Counted from the first letter of the stretch, positions 41,208-52,021 are shown. The stretch is DNA of 64,000 nucleotides from Candidatus Chlorobium antarcticum (GCA_030765725.1 JAVCDF010000002.1:152689-216688), one strand, 5' to 3'. Translations and numbers: made by a program. The notes: a model not told the origin generated them from the letters alone.

Positions 41208-42830
41208 ATGTCACTTTTTTTTCGGACTGTTGGCGGATTCCGCAATTCAACTCTCTGGGCTCCTCTTTTGAGTGGCCTGCTGCTGGGAGCAGCCTTCCCT
41301 TCCTATCCTTTCCTACGCCTTGAAATTATCGCATGGGTGGCTCTGGTTCCTCTTCTTCTCTCTCTTCGGGACGCCAGGCGGGCAGGTGATTTTTTTTGGC
41401 GTGTTTACTCTGCCATGCTTCTTTACTGCGTCATTGCGCTCTGGTGGGTCTCTCTTGCAACACTTCCGGGGGGAGTGCTGACCATTCTGGTCCAGGCTTT
41501 TTTTCTGACCGTGCCGTTTATGCTGTTCTTTGCGCTCGGAAGGATGGCCGGTTTTTCGTTTGCACTCTTTTCCCTCCCGTTCGTCCATGTTTGCTGGGAG
41601 TGGCTCTATATGGAGCAGGAGCTTTCTCTGGGTTGGTTGACATTCGGAAATTCACAGGCGCTGCTTACGCCTATGGTGCAGTATGCCGACATTACGGGAG
41701 TCTGGGGTGTGAGTTTCTGGCTCTACTCTTTCAATGTGCTTGTGGTTGCGGCTCTTTTAGCCCCGAAAAACCGTCGGCTCCGTTATCTCGCGCCTTTACC
41801 GCTTATGGTGGCATTGCCGCTGTTCTATGCCGGAACGGTGATGAGCGCTGCAGATGAAGCGCTCGGGAGCCGCATGCGGGTCAGCCTTGTGCAGCCGAAC
41901 ATCAACCCGGTTGACAAATGGGAGCATCTTGGCGCATTTGAAACCCTTGTGCTTCACTCAAGGCTGACGGCGGAGGCCGCTGAAGGGGAACATCCTGATC
42001 TGGTTATCTGGCCGGAGACAGCCATCCCGTTTCCTCTGCTTGAGGGCCGCAATATTGAATATTACCGTTTGCTGCGTCGGTCTGTAGGCGAATGGAACAC
42101 CACCCTTCTCAGCGGCTTTACCGACATTGTGTATGCTCCTCCCGGCGTACGGCTTCCTTCGGGCGGTCCGGGGAGGCAAGACCCTCTTACGGGAATGGCG
42201 GTGGAGTCATACAATGCCACCCTTATGCTTTCACCCCATAGCAACAGCGTTCAGGTGTACAGGAAGGCGCAGCTTGTGCCGTTTGCCGAGCGGGTACCCT
42301 ATTCTGGATATCTGCCCTGGCTTGAGAGGCTGAGTTTCTCGCTTACCGGTGCGGGCAGCTGGGGTCGGGGGCCCGGAGCCTCTCTGATGACAATGAAAAC
42401 CGCGGATGGAAAGGATGTGGCAGTGGCCAACATTATTTGTTATGAATCCATTTTTCCTGGCTATGTTGCCGGCTTTGCAAAGCAGGGGGCCGAGCTCCTC
42501 ACGCTGGTAACCAATGACGGATGGTACGGGACTTCATATGGACCATGGCAGCATCTTGCCATAGGGCGTTTGCGCTGCATTGAAAACCGGAGAGCGATGG
42601 CGCGCTGTGCCAATACGGGAGTGAGCGGGTTTATTGACCGGTTCGGCCGCATTACGGATGAGCTGCCATGGTGGAAGAAGGGGGTGCTGACTCAGGATGT
42701 TTCTCTGGAACGGGAGTTGAGCATCTATTCCAGGTGGCCGGACATGCTGCCGAAAGCCTCTCTCACGGTAACGGCGGCTCTCTGTGCTGTCGCTTTCCGG
42801 AGGCGGTTCTTCAAAGCCCGTAGCGTTTGA
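41208..42830 (+). CDS. lnt: Apolipoprotein N-acyltransferase Lnt
   Basis: 540 residues. An N-terminal membrane region (about 1-220, six or more segments) is followed by a periplasmic nitrilase domain with the catalytic glutamate in [13 protein letters not shown], lysine in [16 protein letters not shown] and cysteine in [13 protein letters not shown]. It acylates the N-terminal cysteine of lipoproteins. GTG at 41205 is directly before the ATG. A TATAAT at 41143..41148 could be its -10 box. The 3' end overlaps the convergent regulator gene by 20 bases. Confidence 0.94.
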   Translation: MSLFFRTVGGFRNSTLWAPLLSGLLLGAAFPSYPFLRLEIIAWVALVPLLLSLRDARRAGDFFWRVYSAMLLYCVIALWWVSLATLPGGVLTILVQAFFLTVPFMLFFALGRMAGFSFALFSLPFVHVCWEWLYMEQELSLGWLTFGNSQALLTPMVQYADITGVWGVSFWLYSFNVLVVAALLAPKNRRLRYLAPLPLMVALPLFYAGTVMSAADEALGSRMRVSLVQPNINPVDKWEHLGAFETLVLHSRLTAEAAEGEHPDLVIWPETAIPFPLLEGRNIEYYRLLRRSVGEWNTTLLSGFTDIVYAPPGVRLPSGGPGRQDPLTGMAVESYNATLMLSPHSNSVQVYRKAQLVPFAERVPYSGYLPWLERLSFSLTGAGSWGRGPGASLMTMKTADGKDVAVANIICYESIFPGYVAGFAKQGAELLTLVTNDGWYGTSYGPWQHLAIGRLRCIENRRAMARCANTGVSGFIDRFGRITDELPWWKKGVLTQDVSLERELSIYSRWPDMLPKASLTVTAALCAVAFRRRFFKARSV

Positions 42831-43950
42831 TTTTTCGGTAGAGAGTCCTTTCTGTAGTGCCGAGAGCGGCGGCGGCCTTTTTTTTGCTTCCTCCACAGCT
42901 GTTGAGGGCTTCCATGATGGTCCTTTTTTCCGCTTCATCAAGAGATGGTGGCGCTGTTGCGGGTTCAGGGTTGGGGGGCGCCACTCGTGCGGCTGCAGGG
43001 CGTTCCGACGGGTCGGGCAGGAGAAGCTTGGCCGGTTGTGGTTGACAGCCTGGTTCCATAAGCTGCTGTACCATGTGTCGTATTTCGCTTACCTCCTGAC
43101 GGAGCTGAATGAGGCTGCTGTAGAGAAGTTGCAGTTCATTTTTTTCAGAGCGGACGGGGTCGTGCACCAGACTTTTGTAGCGGTTGCGCTGGACCAGATG
43201 CTTGTCGAGAATTCCCGAGGTCACCTCTCTCCCCTTTTCAAGAACCAGAAGCGATTCAATAAGGTTGCGCAGTTCGCGGACATTGCCTGGCCATGGGTAG
43301 CGCAGAAGCATTTCCGTGGCATCGGGGGCGAATCCTTCAAAGGGAATAGTGTGTTTCTGCTGGAACTCATGGACGAAATGCTCCGTGAGCAGCAGAATGT
43401 CGCGGCCGCGTTCCCTGAGGGGGGGAATCTGTAGTTCCACGCTGCGCAACCGGTAGAAGAGGTCTTCACGGAAGTTTTTGTCCGCAACTGCCTGCATGAG
43501 GTTTTTGTTCGTTGCCGCTATGATTCGGGTGTCGGAGTATATGGTCGATGAGGCGCCGACCCTCTGGAACTCACCATTTTCAATGACGCGGAGAAACTTG
43601 ACCTGGGTTTCAAGCGACATCTCCCCGATTTCGTCAAGAAAGATGGAGCCTCTGTCGGCCGTTTCGAAATAGCCTTTCCTTCCCTGGACAGCACCCGTAA
43701 AGGCCCCTTTTTCATGGCCGAAGAGTTCCGATTCAAGAATGCCCGTGGGGATTGCTCCGCAGTTGACGGGAATAAAGCTTTTGCCGGCCCGCCGGCTGTG
43801 GTTGTGAATAAAGCGGGCGAGCACCTCTTTTCCCGATCCGGTTTCACCGGTAATCAGAACGGTGATGTCAGTTTCCGCTACCTGCAGCGCAAACTGACGG
43901 AGGCGCACCATCACATCACTTGAACCGATAATGTCGGTGTTGGGCTTCAT
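42811..43950 (-). CDS. Orphan sigma-54 activator lacking a sensory domain
   Basis: 379 residues. It begins directly with the AAA+ domain (1-235): Walker [11 protein letters not shown], intact GAFTGA, Walker [13 protein letters not shown] Gln/Pro/Ala-rich linker (about 270-335) is followed by a Fis-type helix-turn-helix at the C-terminus ([20 protein letters not shown]). There is no receiver or GAF domain, so like PspF it must be controlled by another protein. Its start overlaps the SPOR protein gene in ATGA, which suggests an envelope-related role by inference. Confidence 0.9.
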   Translation of the reverse strand: MKPNTDIIGSSDVMVRLRQFALQVAETDITVLITGETGSGKEVLARFIHNHSRRAGKSFIPVNCGAIPTGILESELFGHEKGAFTGAVQGRKGYFETADRGSIFLDEIGEMSLETQVKFLRVIENGEFQRVGASSTIYSDTRIIAATNKNLMQAVADKNFREDLFYRLRSVELQIPPLRERGRDILLLTEHFVHEFQQKHTIPFEGFAPDATEMLLRYPWPGNVRELRNLIESLLVLEKGREVTSGILDKHLVQRNRYKSLVHDPVRSEKNELQLLYSSLIQLRQEVSEIRHMVQQLMEPGCQPQPAKLLLPDPSERPAAARVAPPNPEPATAPPSLDEAEKRTIMEALNSCGGSKKKAAAALGTTERTLYRKIKRYGL

Positions 43951-44648
43951 TGGGCGGGGGGGAGAACAATACAGCTGAACGGGATTGCCTTTGCTGCGTC
44001 AGCGCCCTCTTCCTGGGATTTGAACTGCCGATTCAGGCGTACTTTGTGCATCTGGTTCTCCAGCACAATCACGACAGGACCGTACGGGGTGATTCTGGAA
44101 GAGAGGGTTTCGGCATTGTCTCTGGAGCCGAAGCTTCCGAACTGCAGTGTGAAGCCCTCTCTGGAGTATGAGGTGTCAAGGGAGCTGTTCTTTTTCAGTG
44201 CGTCAAGCGCTGACTGGAGTGGTGTTGCCTGAACCGCCGGTGCGGGCGAGGCAATTCTTGCCGGTAGGGCTTTGGAGAGTTTCGGCAGCGGGGGTTCTTC
44301 GGCAAGAGCGATCTTGTAGTCGGCAAGCCTTGTTTTGCTGATTATGTCCATTGCCGGGTCGGGATAGAGGGTGAGCTGCTTTTTAAAAAGCTCGGCAGCT
44401 TTGGGGCCGTCCTCTGTCATGAGTGCCTCTATGACTGTTTTTTCGGAGTTGAGGGTGGCTTTTTGGCGGATATTTTCCAGTAAATAAATTTTATCTTCAC
44501 TGACCGCCTGCCCTATGAGCCCGCTGTAGGAAACGGCCCCTGCACTGTGGGCAATTGAGGGTAATGCGAGCATTGTTATAGTGAGAAGCGGGTAGAGAAA
44601 CTGGCGGAATTTCAGCAGCTGATGGCTGGTATGCATGGAGCTTGGCAT
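43947..44648 (-). CDS. Exported SPOR-domain protein
   Basis: 233 residues. An N-terminal signal sequence (hydrophobic [21 protein letters not shown]) is followed by a helical, tetratricopeptide-like middle and a C-terminal SPOR domain (about 165-230, [17 protein letters not shown]). SPOR domains bind peptidoglycan stripped of stem peptides at division sites. The last bases overlap the start of the orphan sigma-54 activator. Start at Met1 or Met5. A regulatory link with the activator is inferred only from coupling. Confidence 0.85.
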   Translation of the reverse strand: MPSSMHTSHQLLKFRQFLYPLLTITMLALPSIAHSAGAVSYSGLIGQAVSEDKIYLLENIRQKATLNSEKTVIEALMTEDGPKAAELFKKQLTLYPDPAMDIISKTRLADYKIALAEEPPLPKLSKALPARIASPAPAVQATPLQSALDALKKNSSLDTSYSREGFTLQFGSFGSRDNAETLSSRITPYGPVVIVLENQMHKVRLNRQFKSQEEGADAAKAIPFSCIVLPPAQ

Positions 44649-44783
44649 TTGGCTGGTTCAATGGTTGGCACTGTGGTATGAGTGCTCGCTTGACAAATAT
44701 GACAAATTTTTCTCTGAAACGGAACCATCCTGCGGCTGAACTGTCTGTTTTCCTTGCACCACAACCTTTATCCCCGGAATCCC

Positions 44784-45650
44784 ATGGCTCCCTTTACAGT
44801 CAAAGCGTTTGCTAAAATCAACCTTGGCCTGTTCATTACCGGAAAACGCGATGATGGTTATCATACCCTCTCAACAGTGTTTGCCCCCATCAACTGGTAT
44901 GATATTCTTTCGTTCAGTGCTGCCGACACCATTGTGATGAGCTGCACTGATACTGAACTGCCGGTTGACGATAGCAACCTCTGTGTGCGCGCTGCCTGTC
45001 TCCTGCAGCAGGAGGGTGATGTGAAGGATGGCGTGTCAATGCTGCTCGACAAGCGGGTTCCTTTCGGCGCCGGCCTTGGTGGTGGGAGCAGTGACGCGGC
45101 AACGGTGCTCCGGGTGCTGAACTCTTTCTGGAACATCAACATGTCCTCAGTCGACCTTCACCGGCTTGCCGTTATGCTCGGAGCCGATGTTCCCTATTTT
45201 CTTGAAATGCAGGGGCTTGCCTATGCCGGTGGCATAGGGGACGAACTGGTTGATCTTAACGGGGCCATTCCGTGGTTCGTTGTGACGGTGTTTCCCTCCG
45301 AGCATATCTCCACCGCCTGGGCCTACGGAAATTTCCACAAACGCTTTGAGCTTGAACGCCCCGACCTTCGTGTTCTCGCCGGGGAACTCTCTTCTGGGGG
45401 GAAAACGGAACTGCTGCCGTTGTTTGAGAATGATTTTGAGTCAGCTGTTTTTGAGAAGTTCGGGCAGGTGAGGCAGGTGAAAACCGATCTTCTTGCTGCC
45501 GGTGCGCTCTTTTCCTCTCTCTCAGGCAGTGGTTCTGCGGTCTATGGCCTCTTTGAGAGGGAGCGGGCGGCGAACGAAGCTATGGGGGCAATGGAAGAGA
45601 AAGGCTACCCGGTGAGCGTTACCCCACCGGGATTTTCCATGCAGCAGTAA
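44784..45650 (+). CDS. ispE: 4-diphosphocytidyl-2-C-methyl-D-erythritol kinase IspE
   Basis: 288-residue GHMP kinase of the MEP isoprenoid pathway, which feeds carotenoids, quinones and bacteriochlorophyll tails here. The substrate motif is KAFAKINLGLFITGKRDDGYH, the ATP motif VPFGAGLGGGSSDAA, and the third motif SLSGSGSAVYGLF. The TTG ten codons upstream extends the frame, but MAPFTVKAFAKINL is the family start. Confidence 0.95.
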   Translation: MAPFTVKAFAKINLGLFITGKRDDGYHTLSTVFAPINWYDILSFSAADTIVMSCTDTELPVDDSNLCVRAACLLQQEGDVKDGVSMLLDKRVPFGAGLGGGSSDAATVLRVLNSFWNINMSSVDLHRLAVMLGADVPYFLEMQGLAYAGGIGDELVDLNGAIPWFVVTVFPSEHISTAWAYGNFHKRFELERPDLRVLAGELSSGGKTELLPLFENDFESAVFEKFGQVRQVKTDLLAAGALFSSLSGSGSAVYGLFERERAANEAMGAMEEKGYPVSVTPPGFSMQQ

Positions 45651-45653
45651 CGC

Positions 45654-46520
45654 TTACCCCCGGGGTTTGCCGGTGATGATGGTGTTGAGCTCTGCGGAGA
45701 TGAGCCTGAGGTCTTCATCGAGGAAATGGGAAGAATGAAGACGGGTCCGCTTGACGGCGCTGAAGTCAATCATGCATTCAAGCACTTTTTCCTCAAAAAG
45801 CGGAGCGCTCGCAATAAGGGTTCCGTCCGGTCCACTCAGCGAGGAGTTTCCCCAGTAGGTGAAGCTGTCTTCATTGCCCACCCGGTTCACGCAGCCGACA
45901 AATGAGCTGAAGAGGAACGAGTAGGTGGAGGCGATGGTCTGCCACTGCTCAACAATGGCAGGTGTGCCGCTTCCGGGCGACATGCGAAGCGGGCTCGACA
46001 TCAGCACCAGCATCAGCTGCGCCCCTTGATGCGCAAGCAGATAGGGGACCGATACATGCCAGAAGTCTTCACAGATTGCCACGCCTATTCTGCCGAGCCG
46101 TTTTGAATTGACCGCCCGTATCTCCTGTCCCGCCGAGAAATAGCGCAGCTCCTCAAACATTCCGTAAGTGGGCAGGTAGATTTTCCTGTGGATGCTTTGC
46201 GCCTGGCCATCTTCAAACATGAAGGCCGAGTTGTAGACTCCGTAGTCTTCGCTCAACTCAATTCCCCCGCAGATGATGCAGATGTGGTGGCTCAGTTCGC
46301 GAAGTGGTTCAAGCTTCGGTTCGTGGATATGCATGGCTATATCCTGCGCCGCATCCTGAACATTGTAGCCTGTCAGTGAGAGCTCCGGGAATGCTATGGC
46401 GTCAGCTCCATTGCGGATTGCCTCTTCCGTCATTCTGCAGTGGCGCTCCAGGTTGTCGTCAAAATTCGCCAGTGTGCAGTCGGTCTGGGCTATGTGCAGT
46501 TTAGCTTTGCGCATTGTCAT
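45654..46520 (-). CDS. Stand-alone nitrilase-superfamily amidohydrolase
   Basis: 288 residues with triad E46 (AFPELSLTGY), K113 (HRKIYLPTYG) and C150 (VAICEDFW). The segments FPELSLTGYN and KIYLPTYGMFEELRYFSAG resemble the glutaminase domain of NAD synthetase, but there is no synthetase domain. The substrate is unknown; a free glutamine amidotransferase-type or other amidase role is possible. It is 12 bases downstream of the purine permease gene, suggesting a shared transcript. Start could be Met1 or Met3. Confidence 0.86.
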   Translation of the reverse strand: MTMRKAKLHIAQTDCTLANFDDNLERHCRMTEEAIRNGADAIAFPELSLTGYNVQDAAQDIAMHIHEPKLEPLRELSHHICIICGGIELSEDYGVYNSAFMFEDGQAQSIHRKIYLPTYGMFEELRYFSAGQEIRAVNSKRLGRIGVAICEDFWHVSVPYLLAHQGAQLMLVLMSSPLRMSPGSGTPAIVEQWQTIASTYSFLFSSFVGCVNRVGNEDSFTYWGNSSLSGPDGTLIASAPLFEEKVLECMIDFSAVKRTRLHSSHFLDEDLRLISAELNTIITGKPRG

Positions 46521-46532
46521 CGATTCCTCGTT

Positions 46533-47840
46533 TTAGTGATAGGGATAGAAAAGATAAAAGACCAGTGAGAGGGCGGCAAGCACCCACATTCCCCCGTTCA
46601 GTTCTCTGGAACGCCCTGTCAGAACTTTCAGGAGCGCGTGGGCAATGAACCCGGCAGTGATGCCAACGCCTATGTTGAAAGAAAATACCATCAGGACAAT
46701 GGTGAGGAATGCGGGAAGCAGTTCACTGTAGTCGCTGAAATCCATTTTCTGGACCGAGGCAATCATGAATGAGCCGACAATGACCATGGACGGTCCGTAG
46801 GCGAAAGGGGGGACGATGGTGAGCAGCGGCGAAAAAAAGAGCGCAAGAACAAAAAACCCTGCAACCACAATGGCGGTGAATCCCGTCCGGCCTCCCTGTT
46901 CAATACCGGTGGCCGATTCAATGTAAATGCCTGCGGTGGTGGTGCCGAAGAGTGAAGCAATGACGGTGGAGAGGGCGTCGACTAGCATTGGCTTTTCAAT
47001 GTCGGGGAGGTTCCCTTCAGCATCCAGCAGGCCGGCGCGTGAGGAGAGGCCGAAGAGAGAGCCCATGGTATCAACAAAATCCATGATTAGCACGCTGGTG
47101 ACCACTCCGGCAAATCCCCAGACAAGGGCACCCTGAAAGTTTATCTGCATCCATATCGGGGCAATTGAAGGGGGCAGGCTGACGGGGAAGGGGGGAACGG
47201 GAATAAGACCAAAGAGGAGAAAGGCGCCCGTTGTAGCTCCCATGGCAATCAGGATGGCTCCCCTCACATTGCGTACAAGCAGCACTGCTGTTGCAAGCAG
47301 GCCCAGAAGGCTTAAAAGGACTGGTAGCCCGGTGATATCCGCCAGGCGCAGGGGTGCTCCCGGAACTCCAAGGGTAATGATGCCCATGTTGCCGAGGCCG
47401 AGAAACGCCAGAAAGAGGCCGATGCCGACGGCAAAGCTGTGTTTGAGTGAGGTTGGAATGGATTCTGCAAGCCACTGGCGGAGCCCCGCAAGGGTCAGGA
47501 GGGTAAAGAGAACACCGCTGATGAAAATGGCGGCAAGGGCAGTCTGCCAGGAATAGCCGAGGGTATGGACAACGGTATAGGCGATGAATGCGTTCTCTCC
47601 CATGTAGGGGGCAACGGCAAATGGGCGTTTTGCATAGACGCCCATCAGGAAGGTTCCAGCAATGGCCGTCAGGATTGTGGCCGTCATGGAAGGGCCTTTG
47701 GGTATGCCGGCCGCCTCAAGAATGGCGGGATTGACAACAATAATGTAGGCGAGGGTAAAAAAGGTGGTCGCCCCCGCAAGAAACTCCTGCCTGTACCCGG
47801 TGCGGCGGCCCTTGAAGTCAAAATAGGATGGGATACTCAT
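46533..47840 (-). CDS. NCS2-family purine permease (AzgA-like)
   Basis: 435 residues with about 12-14 hydrophobic segments. Family motifs include AGATTFFTLAYIIVVNP, APYMGENAFIAYTVV and GIYIESATGIEQGGRTG. The AzgA branch transports hypoxanthine, guanine or adenine by proton symport; the exact base is not readable. Just upstream (47843..47858) is a short direct repeat TTAACCTG-TTTACCTG in the shared intergenic region with the peroxiredoxin gene. Confidence 0.92.
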   Translation of the reverse strand: MSIPSYFDFKGRRTGYRQEFLAGATTFFTLAYIIVVNPAILEAAGIPKGPSMTATILTAIAGTFLMGVYAKRPFAVAPYMGENAFIAYTVVHTLGYSWQTALAAIFISGVLFTLLTLAGLRQWLAESIPTSLKHSFAVGIGLFLAFLGLGNMGIITLGVPGAPLRLADITGLPVLLSLLGLLATAVLLVRNVRGAILIAMGATTGAFLLFGLIPVPPFPVSLPPSIAPIWMQINFQGALVWGFAGVVTSVLIMDFVDTMGSLFGLSSRAGLLDAEGNLPDIEKPMLVDALSTVIASLFGTTTAGIYIESATGIEQGGRTGFTAIVVAGFFVLALFFSPLLTIVPPFAYGPSMVIVGSFMIASVQKMDFSDYSELLPAFLTIVLMVFSFNIGVGITAGFIAHALLKVLTGRSRELNGGMWVLAALSLVFYLFYPYH

Positions 47841-47988
47841 TGTTAACCTGTTTACCTGTTTGCCATTGTCAAGCCAAGGGAAGAATAATGTTTTTTTTGC
47901 GAAATAGCCGGATTGTTTATATTGGACTAATTAAGTCTTATTTAGATACTTCCTTTTAAAGCAACCCAAACCGTAACCGGAGAAAACC

Positions 47989-48579
47989 ATGAGTGTACTT
48001 GTTGGCCGTAAAGCACCAGAATTCAATGTAGAAGCCGTTGTTGGCGGGTCACAGTTTGTTGATTCCTGCAAACTCAGTGATTTCAGCGGACAGTATGTTG
48101 TCCTGTTTTTCTATCCTCTTGACTTTACCTTTGTATGCCCGACTGAGCTGCATGCATTTCAGGAGAAGCTTGAGGAGTTCAAAAAGCGCAATGTTGAGGT
48201 TCTCGGCTGCTCGGTAGACTCCAAGTTCTCGCATCTGGCATGGCTGAACACCCCCCGTAACCGTGGTGGTATACAGGGTATCACTTATACGCTGCTTTCA
48301 GACCTCAATAAAACCGTGTCGGCAGATTATGATGTGCTGGCAGAGGGCGCGGGCGTGGCGCTTCGTGGTCTGTTCCTGATTGATTGCGAGGGTATTGTGC
48401 GACATCAGGTGGTCAATGATCTTGGGCTTGGCCGCAATGTGGATGAGGTGCTGAGAATGGTGGACGCGTTGCAGTTTACAGAGCAGTTCGGTGAGGTGTG
48501 CCCGGCAAACTGGAACAAGGGCGATAAAACCATGAAGCCGACTGATGAAGGGCTGAAAGAGTTCTTCAAAAACGACTGA
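47989..48579 (+). CDS. Typical 2-Cys peroxiredoxin (AhpC/TSA)
   Basis: 196 residues. The peroxidatic cysteine is C50 in DFTFVCPTE and the resolving cysteine C171 in GEVCPANW. Reduces peroxides with a thioredoxin-type donor, important for an anaerobe exposed to oxygen. An inverted repeat GACT-AATTA-AGTC lies at 47935..47947 upstream and might be an operator; this is only a suggestion. Confidence 0.95.
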   Translation: MSVLVGRKAPEFNVEAVVGGSQFVDSCKLSDFSGQYVVLFFYPLDFTFVCPTELHAFQEKLEEFKKRNVEVLGCSVDSKFSHLAWLNTPRNRGGIQGITYTLLSDLNKTVSADYDVLAEGAGVALRGLFLIDCEGIVRHQVVNDLGLGRNVDEVLRMVDALQFTEQFGEVCPANWNKGDKTMKPTDEGLKEFFKND

Positions 48580-48623
48580 GGCTTATCTAAATCTGCCCGT
48601 TCATCGACCTCTGTGCAGCGTTT

Positions 48624-48659
48624 CGTGGTCCGGTATTCTAAAGTGGGTGCCGGACCACG
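48624..48659. terminator. Long hairpin between convergent peroxiredoxin and proS genes
   Basis: CGTGGTCCGG-N16-CCGGACCACG forms a ten-pair perfect stem, extendable by two pairs with one G-U. There is no clear T tract on either side, so it may act with Rho or as a message-protecting structure. Confidence 0.5.
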
Positions 48660-48698
48660 GCTGTTTCAGTCGGTAAGGGAATCGGTGAATCCGTCAGG

Positions 48699-50144
48699 TC
48701 AGTAGGCTTTGGCGAAAACCACCTTCTGTGTAGAGGGTTTGCCCGAATAGATGCACACTCCAGGTTCGTCCATATGGTAGCGCTCGCGGTAGTCGCTTTC
48801 TTCTGGGAGTACTCTGATGGTTGCCCGGGTCTCTTCCTTGATTTTTTCTTCCGACTCGGCTGTTCCGTCCCAATGGGCAATGACAAACCCTTCTTCAACA
48901 GCGCTCTTGAATGTTTCGTAATCGGTGACCTCCCGGGTGTTCTCTTCACGGAACCGGAGCGCTTTTTGGAACATGTCGGTCTGCATGGCGCTGAGCATGC
49001 CGCTCACCTGGGTGGCGAGGGTGCCGTCAAGCTGGAGTTCTGTTTTTTCAAGCGTGTCGCGACGGGCGGCAATACAGACCCCTTTGTCAATGTCGCGAGG
49101 TCCCACTTCAATGCGTACTGGAATGCCCTGCAGTTCGTATTCCGCAAATTTCCATCCCGGCGAGTTCTGTTCGCTTGCGTCAACAAATGCGGGAATGCCT
49201 CCCTCTTTGAGCTCCGTGGCCATTGCGTCAGCTTTTTCAAGCACAGCGGCCTTGTCGCCCCGGAGAATGGGAATGATGACCACCTGGCGGGTGGCAAGCT
49301 TTGGCGGCAGCACCAGTCCACGGTCGTCTGAATGGGCCATGATAAGCGCACCGATAAGACGGGTTGAGACTCCCCAGCTGGTTGCCCATACATAGTCAAG
49401 CACGCCGTCTTTTGTCTGGAACTGGCAGTCAAAGGCTTTGGCGAAATTCTGCCCGAGGTTGTGGGATGTTCCAGCCTGCAGCGCTTTGCCGTCCTGCATC
49501 ATTGCTTCAATGCAGTAGGTTTCATTGGCTCCGGCAAATTTTTCGCTGTCGGTTTTCCGCCCCATGATGACCGGCATGGCCATAAACTCTTCGGCAAAGG
49601 TTTTGTAAACCCTGATCATTCGCATGACTTCTTCCTGCGACTCTTCAGGTGTGGCGTGGGCGGTATGGCCCTCCTGCCAGAGAAATTCCGTGGTGCGAAG
49701 AAACAGCCGGGTTCTCATTTCCCACCGGACCACATTTGCCCATTGGTTGATGAGCAGCGGCAGGTCGCGGTATGACTGGATCCACTTTTTATAGGACGAC
49801 CAGATGATGGTTTCGGAGGTGGGGCGTACATAGAGTTTTTCCGCAAGCTCTTCGCCGCCACCATGGGTGACGACTGCGCATTCGGGAGCAAACCCTTCAA
49901 TATGCTCGGCCTCTTTGGCAATGAAGCTTTCGGGGATGAACAAGGGGAAATAGGCGTTTACATGGCCGGTATCTTTGAACATACGGTCGAGTGCCGCCTG
50001 CATTTTTTCCCAGATTGCATAGCCGTTGGGCCGTATGACCATGCATCCGCGGACATCGGAGTAGTCAGCGAGTTTTGCGGAACGGACCAGGTCGATATAC
50101 CATTGGGAATAATCTGCTTCTCTTGAGGTGATTTTATCTGCCAC
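48699..50144 (-). CDS. proS: Prolyl-tRNA synthetase, short archaeal/eukaryotic-like type
   Basis: 481 residues, lacking the large editing insertion of E. coli ProS, and carrying the C-terminal zinc-like domain of the archaeal-type class ending in a tyrosine (FAKAY). Class II motif 2 appears as [20 protein letters not shown], with proline-site sequence LYVRPTSET and motif 3 region [13 protein letters not shown]. Charges tRNA-Pro. No editing domain is visible. Confidence 0.95.
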   Translation of the reverse strand: MADKITSREADYSQWYIDLVRSAKLADYSDVRGCMVIRPNGYAIWEKMQAALDRMFKDTGHVNAYFPLFIPESFIAKEAEHIEGFAPECAVVTHGGGEELAEKLYVRPTSETIIWSSYKKWIQSYRDLPLLINQWANVVRWEMRTRLFLRTTEFLWQEGHTAHATPEESQEEVMRMIRVYKTFAEEFMAMPVIMGRKTDSEKFAGANETYCIEAMMQDGKALQAGTSHNLGQNFAKAFDCQFQTKDGVLDYVWATSWGVSTRLIGALIMAHSDDRGLVLPPKLATRQVVIIPILRGDKAAVLEKADAMATELKEGGIPAFVDASEQNSPGWKFAEYELQGIPVRIEVGPRDIDKGVCIAARRDTLEKTELQLDGTLATQVSGMLSAMQTDMFQKALRFREENTREVTDYETFKSAVEEGFVIAHWDGTAESEEKIKEETRATIRVLPEESDYRERYHMDEPGVCIYSGKPSTQKVVFAKAY

Positions 50145-50191
50145 AGGTTCTGGGGATATGATGTTGACGGAGTGGAGCGGAAAATATACGA

Positions 50192-50932
50192 CTACTGATC
50201 AAACTTTTTCATCTTTTCCATCAGGTTTTTCAGGTGCTCCTTTTGGCTTTTGCTGATTTTTGGCGCCTCTGCCGAGATGCGGGTGTAACCGGCGGGCACT
50301 TGGAACTGCGAGTCGGGGACGATTTTCGGCCATGCCTTTACCAGCTCCATGGTGTAGGTGCCGTTCTGGGTGCGCTGAATGGTTTTGACCGGGAAGCCGT
50401 CAATGCCTGCTGCGGCAAGTTTTTTTGACAGAGCGCTGTTGGAGAAGTGGGGGTTCTGGCGCTGGAGGAGGCTGAACGAGGCAAAACTGCCGAGGTCACG
50501 GGTGAGCCAGAGCTCAAGTTTTTCGGTGCGGCTGCTGAGGCGGACGAGCTGACAGCTGTAGCCGTGCAGTTTTACCGTGCCAAGCTTTTCAAGGGAGTAG
50601 TTGCCGTCGAAATCGAGCAGTGCGCCCTCTTCAGCCGCATTTTTCAAGTCAAGTGCAGCAAAGCTCCGGGTGTCGTGGTTGAGCAGAGTTGCCCGGTCGG
50701 GCTCTGAGGCTCGGGTGAGTATGGTGCTCCGTACCGGTGCGGGTATGTTGTCCATCTGGAGAAACATGTCCATCCGCTGCGCCGCGCTGCCGAATGAGAA
50801 TGTCAGTTCACCTTTTCCCGAGGGCATGGTGAGCATCATTTCCATAACGCCGCTGAACTTTTCAGCTGCTTTGGCGTATCCGTTGGGAAGTGCCAGAAGA
50901 AGGAGAATGAAGAGGATTGTCGTTTTTTTCAT
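50192..50932 (-). CDS. Exported DUF4412-like protein
   Basis: 246 residues from [20 protein letters not shown], a clear signal peptide (cleavage near residue 22). The mature part alternates beta strands ([35 protein letters not shown]), as in lipoprotein-carrier-like DUF4412 proteins. It ends in a Lys-rich helix. Function unknown. Longer starts (50986, 50953) add residues before the signal peptide and are unlikely. 47 bases downstream of proS start, opposite to prmC. Confidence 0.75.
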   Translation of the reverse strand: MKKTTILFILLLLALPNGYAKAAEKFSGVMEMMLTMPSGKGELTFSFGSAAQRMDMFLQMDNIPAPVRSTILTRASEPDRATLLNHDTRSFAALDLKNAAEEGALLDFDGNYSLEKLGTVKLHGYSCQLVRLSSRTEKLELWLTRDLGSFASFSLLQRQNPHFSNSALSKKLAAAGIDGFPVKTIQRTQNGTYTMELVKAWPKIVPDSQFQVPAGYTRISAEAPKISKSQKEHLKNLMEKMKKFDQ

Positions 50933-51142
50933 GGTAGTTGTTGGTATGGTCATCGGAGTCTGAATCTGTTTCATGGGTATGCACATTGAAAGCTACGCAA
51001 ATAATGGCAATAGTAACGGCCCCCTTGTTTTTTAAAAGCTCCTGCGGCTGTACATTGTTGTAAAGTGTGATTTTTTTGAAAAAAAGGGTTGGGGCGTGCA
51101 TGCTGAAGCGGCATGTTGCCCCGGGCCTGCAGTGGGAAGCTG

Positions 51143-52021
51143 ATGGAGCAGGCGCGTGAGTGGCAAGTGGTTGACCTCCTGAAAACGACAGAGGCATTTT
51201 TTTCTTCCAAAGGGGTTGACGAAGCGCGTATTGGCGCAGAGCTGCTTCTTTCGCAGGTGCTTGGCCTGAAGCGGATTGAACTGTATCTGAACTACCAGCG
51301 GCCGGTATTCCCCGATGAACTTGAACGGTTCAGGGGGCTCTGCCGCCAGCGGCTGGAGGGGCGTCCGCTGCAGTACATTGCCGGAGAGCAGATTTTTTAC
51401 GGGCTGCAGTTTCATGTTGATGGGCGGGTGCTCATTCCCCGTCCCGAAACGGAACTGCTTGTGGAACATGCCCTGGGCTTTCTGGAGAAAGAAGAAAATG
51501 CCCGTGTAATGGATATCGGTACAGGAAGCGGGTGCATAGCCGTTACCATGGCGCTCCGCAACCCCTCGCTCGTGGTTGATGCCCTCGACTGCTCAACTGA
51601 CGCGCTTGCCGTTGCCCTCAGCAATGCAGAGGCTCATAAGGTGCAGGACCGGGTAGGCTTTCATCAGGCCGATATGTTCAGCGACTCCTTCTCAGTCCCA
51701 TTTTCAGCAGGATCCTACGGGCTTATTGTTTCAAATCCGCCCTATATTCCTGATGCTGAATGGGACCATCTGCAACGGGAAGTTCGGGAATATGAGCCCC
51801 GACTGGCACTCACAACGCCGACAGGAATGGAATGTTACCGTGCAATAGCCACGCATGCCGTGAAGCTACTGAAGCCGGAAGGGGTGCTCTGTGTTGAAGT
51901 GCATGCCGACGGAGCTGAAGCCGTTTCGGCTATTATGGCCTCAGCGGGGTTTTCTTCCATCAGTGTAATGCAGGACTATTCGAGGCTCGACAGGATGATT
52001 TCCGGCCGGTATCTCCCATGA
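51143..52021 (+). CDS. prmC: Peptide chain release factor N5-glutamine methyltransferase
   Basis: 292 residues. Methylates the GGQ glutamine of release factors RF1 and RF2. The SAM motif is VMDIGTGSGCIAVTMAL and the catalytic motif NPPYIPDAEWDHL. An N-terminal helical domain includes YIAGEQIFYGLQF and VLIPRPETE. The ATG at 51143 was preferred over 51113 because it follows GGAAGC and begins like the family (EQAREWQVVDLL). The upstream ATG would add ten residues. Confidence 0.93.
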   Translation: MEQAREWQVVDLLKTTEAFFSSKGVDEARIGAELLLSQVLGLKRIELYLNYQRPVFPDELERFRGLCRQRLEGRPLQYIAGEQIFYGLQFHVDGRVLIPRPETELLVEHALGFLEKEENARVMDIGTGSGCIAVTMALRNPSLVVDALDCSTDALAVALSNAEAHKVQDRVGFHQADMFSDSFSVPFSAGSYGLIVSNPPYIPDAEWDHLQREVREYEPRLALTTPTGMECYRAIATHAVKLLKPEGVLCVEVHADGAEAVSAIMASAGFSSISVMQDYSRLDRMISGRYLP

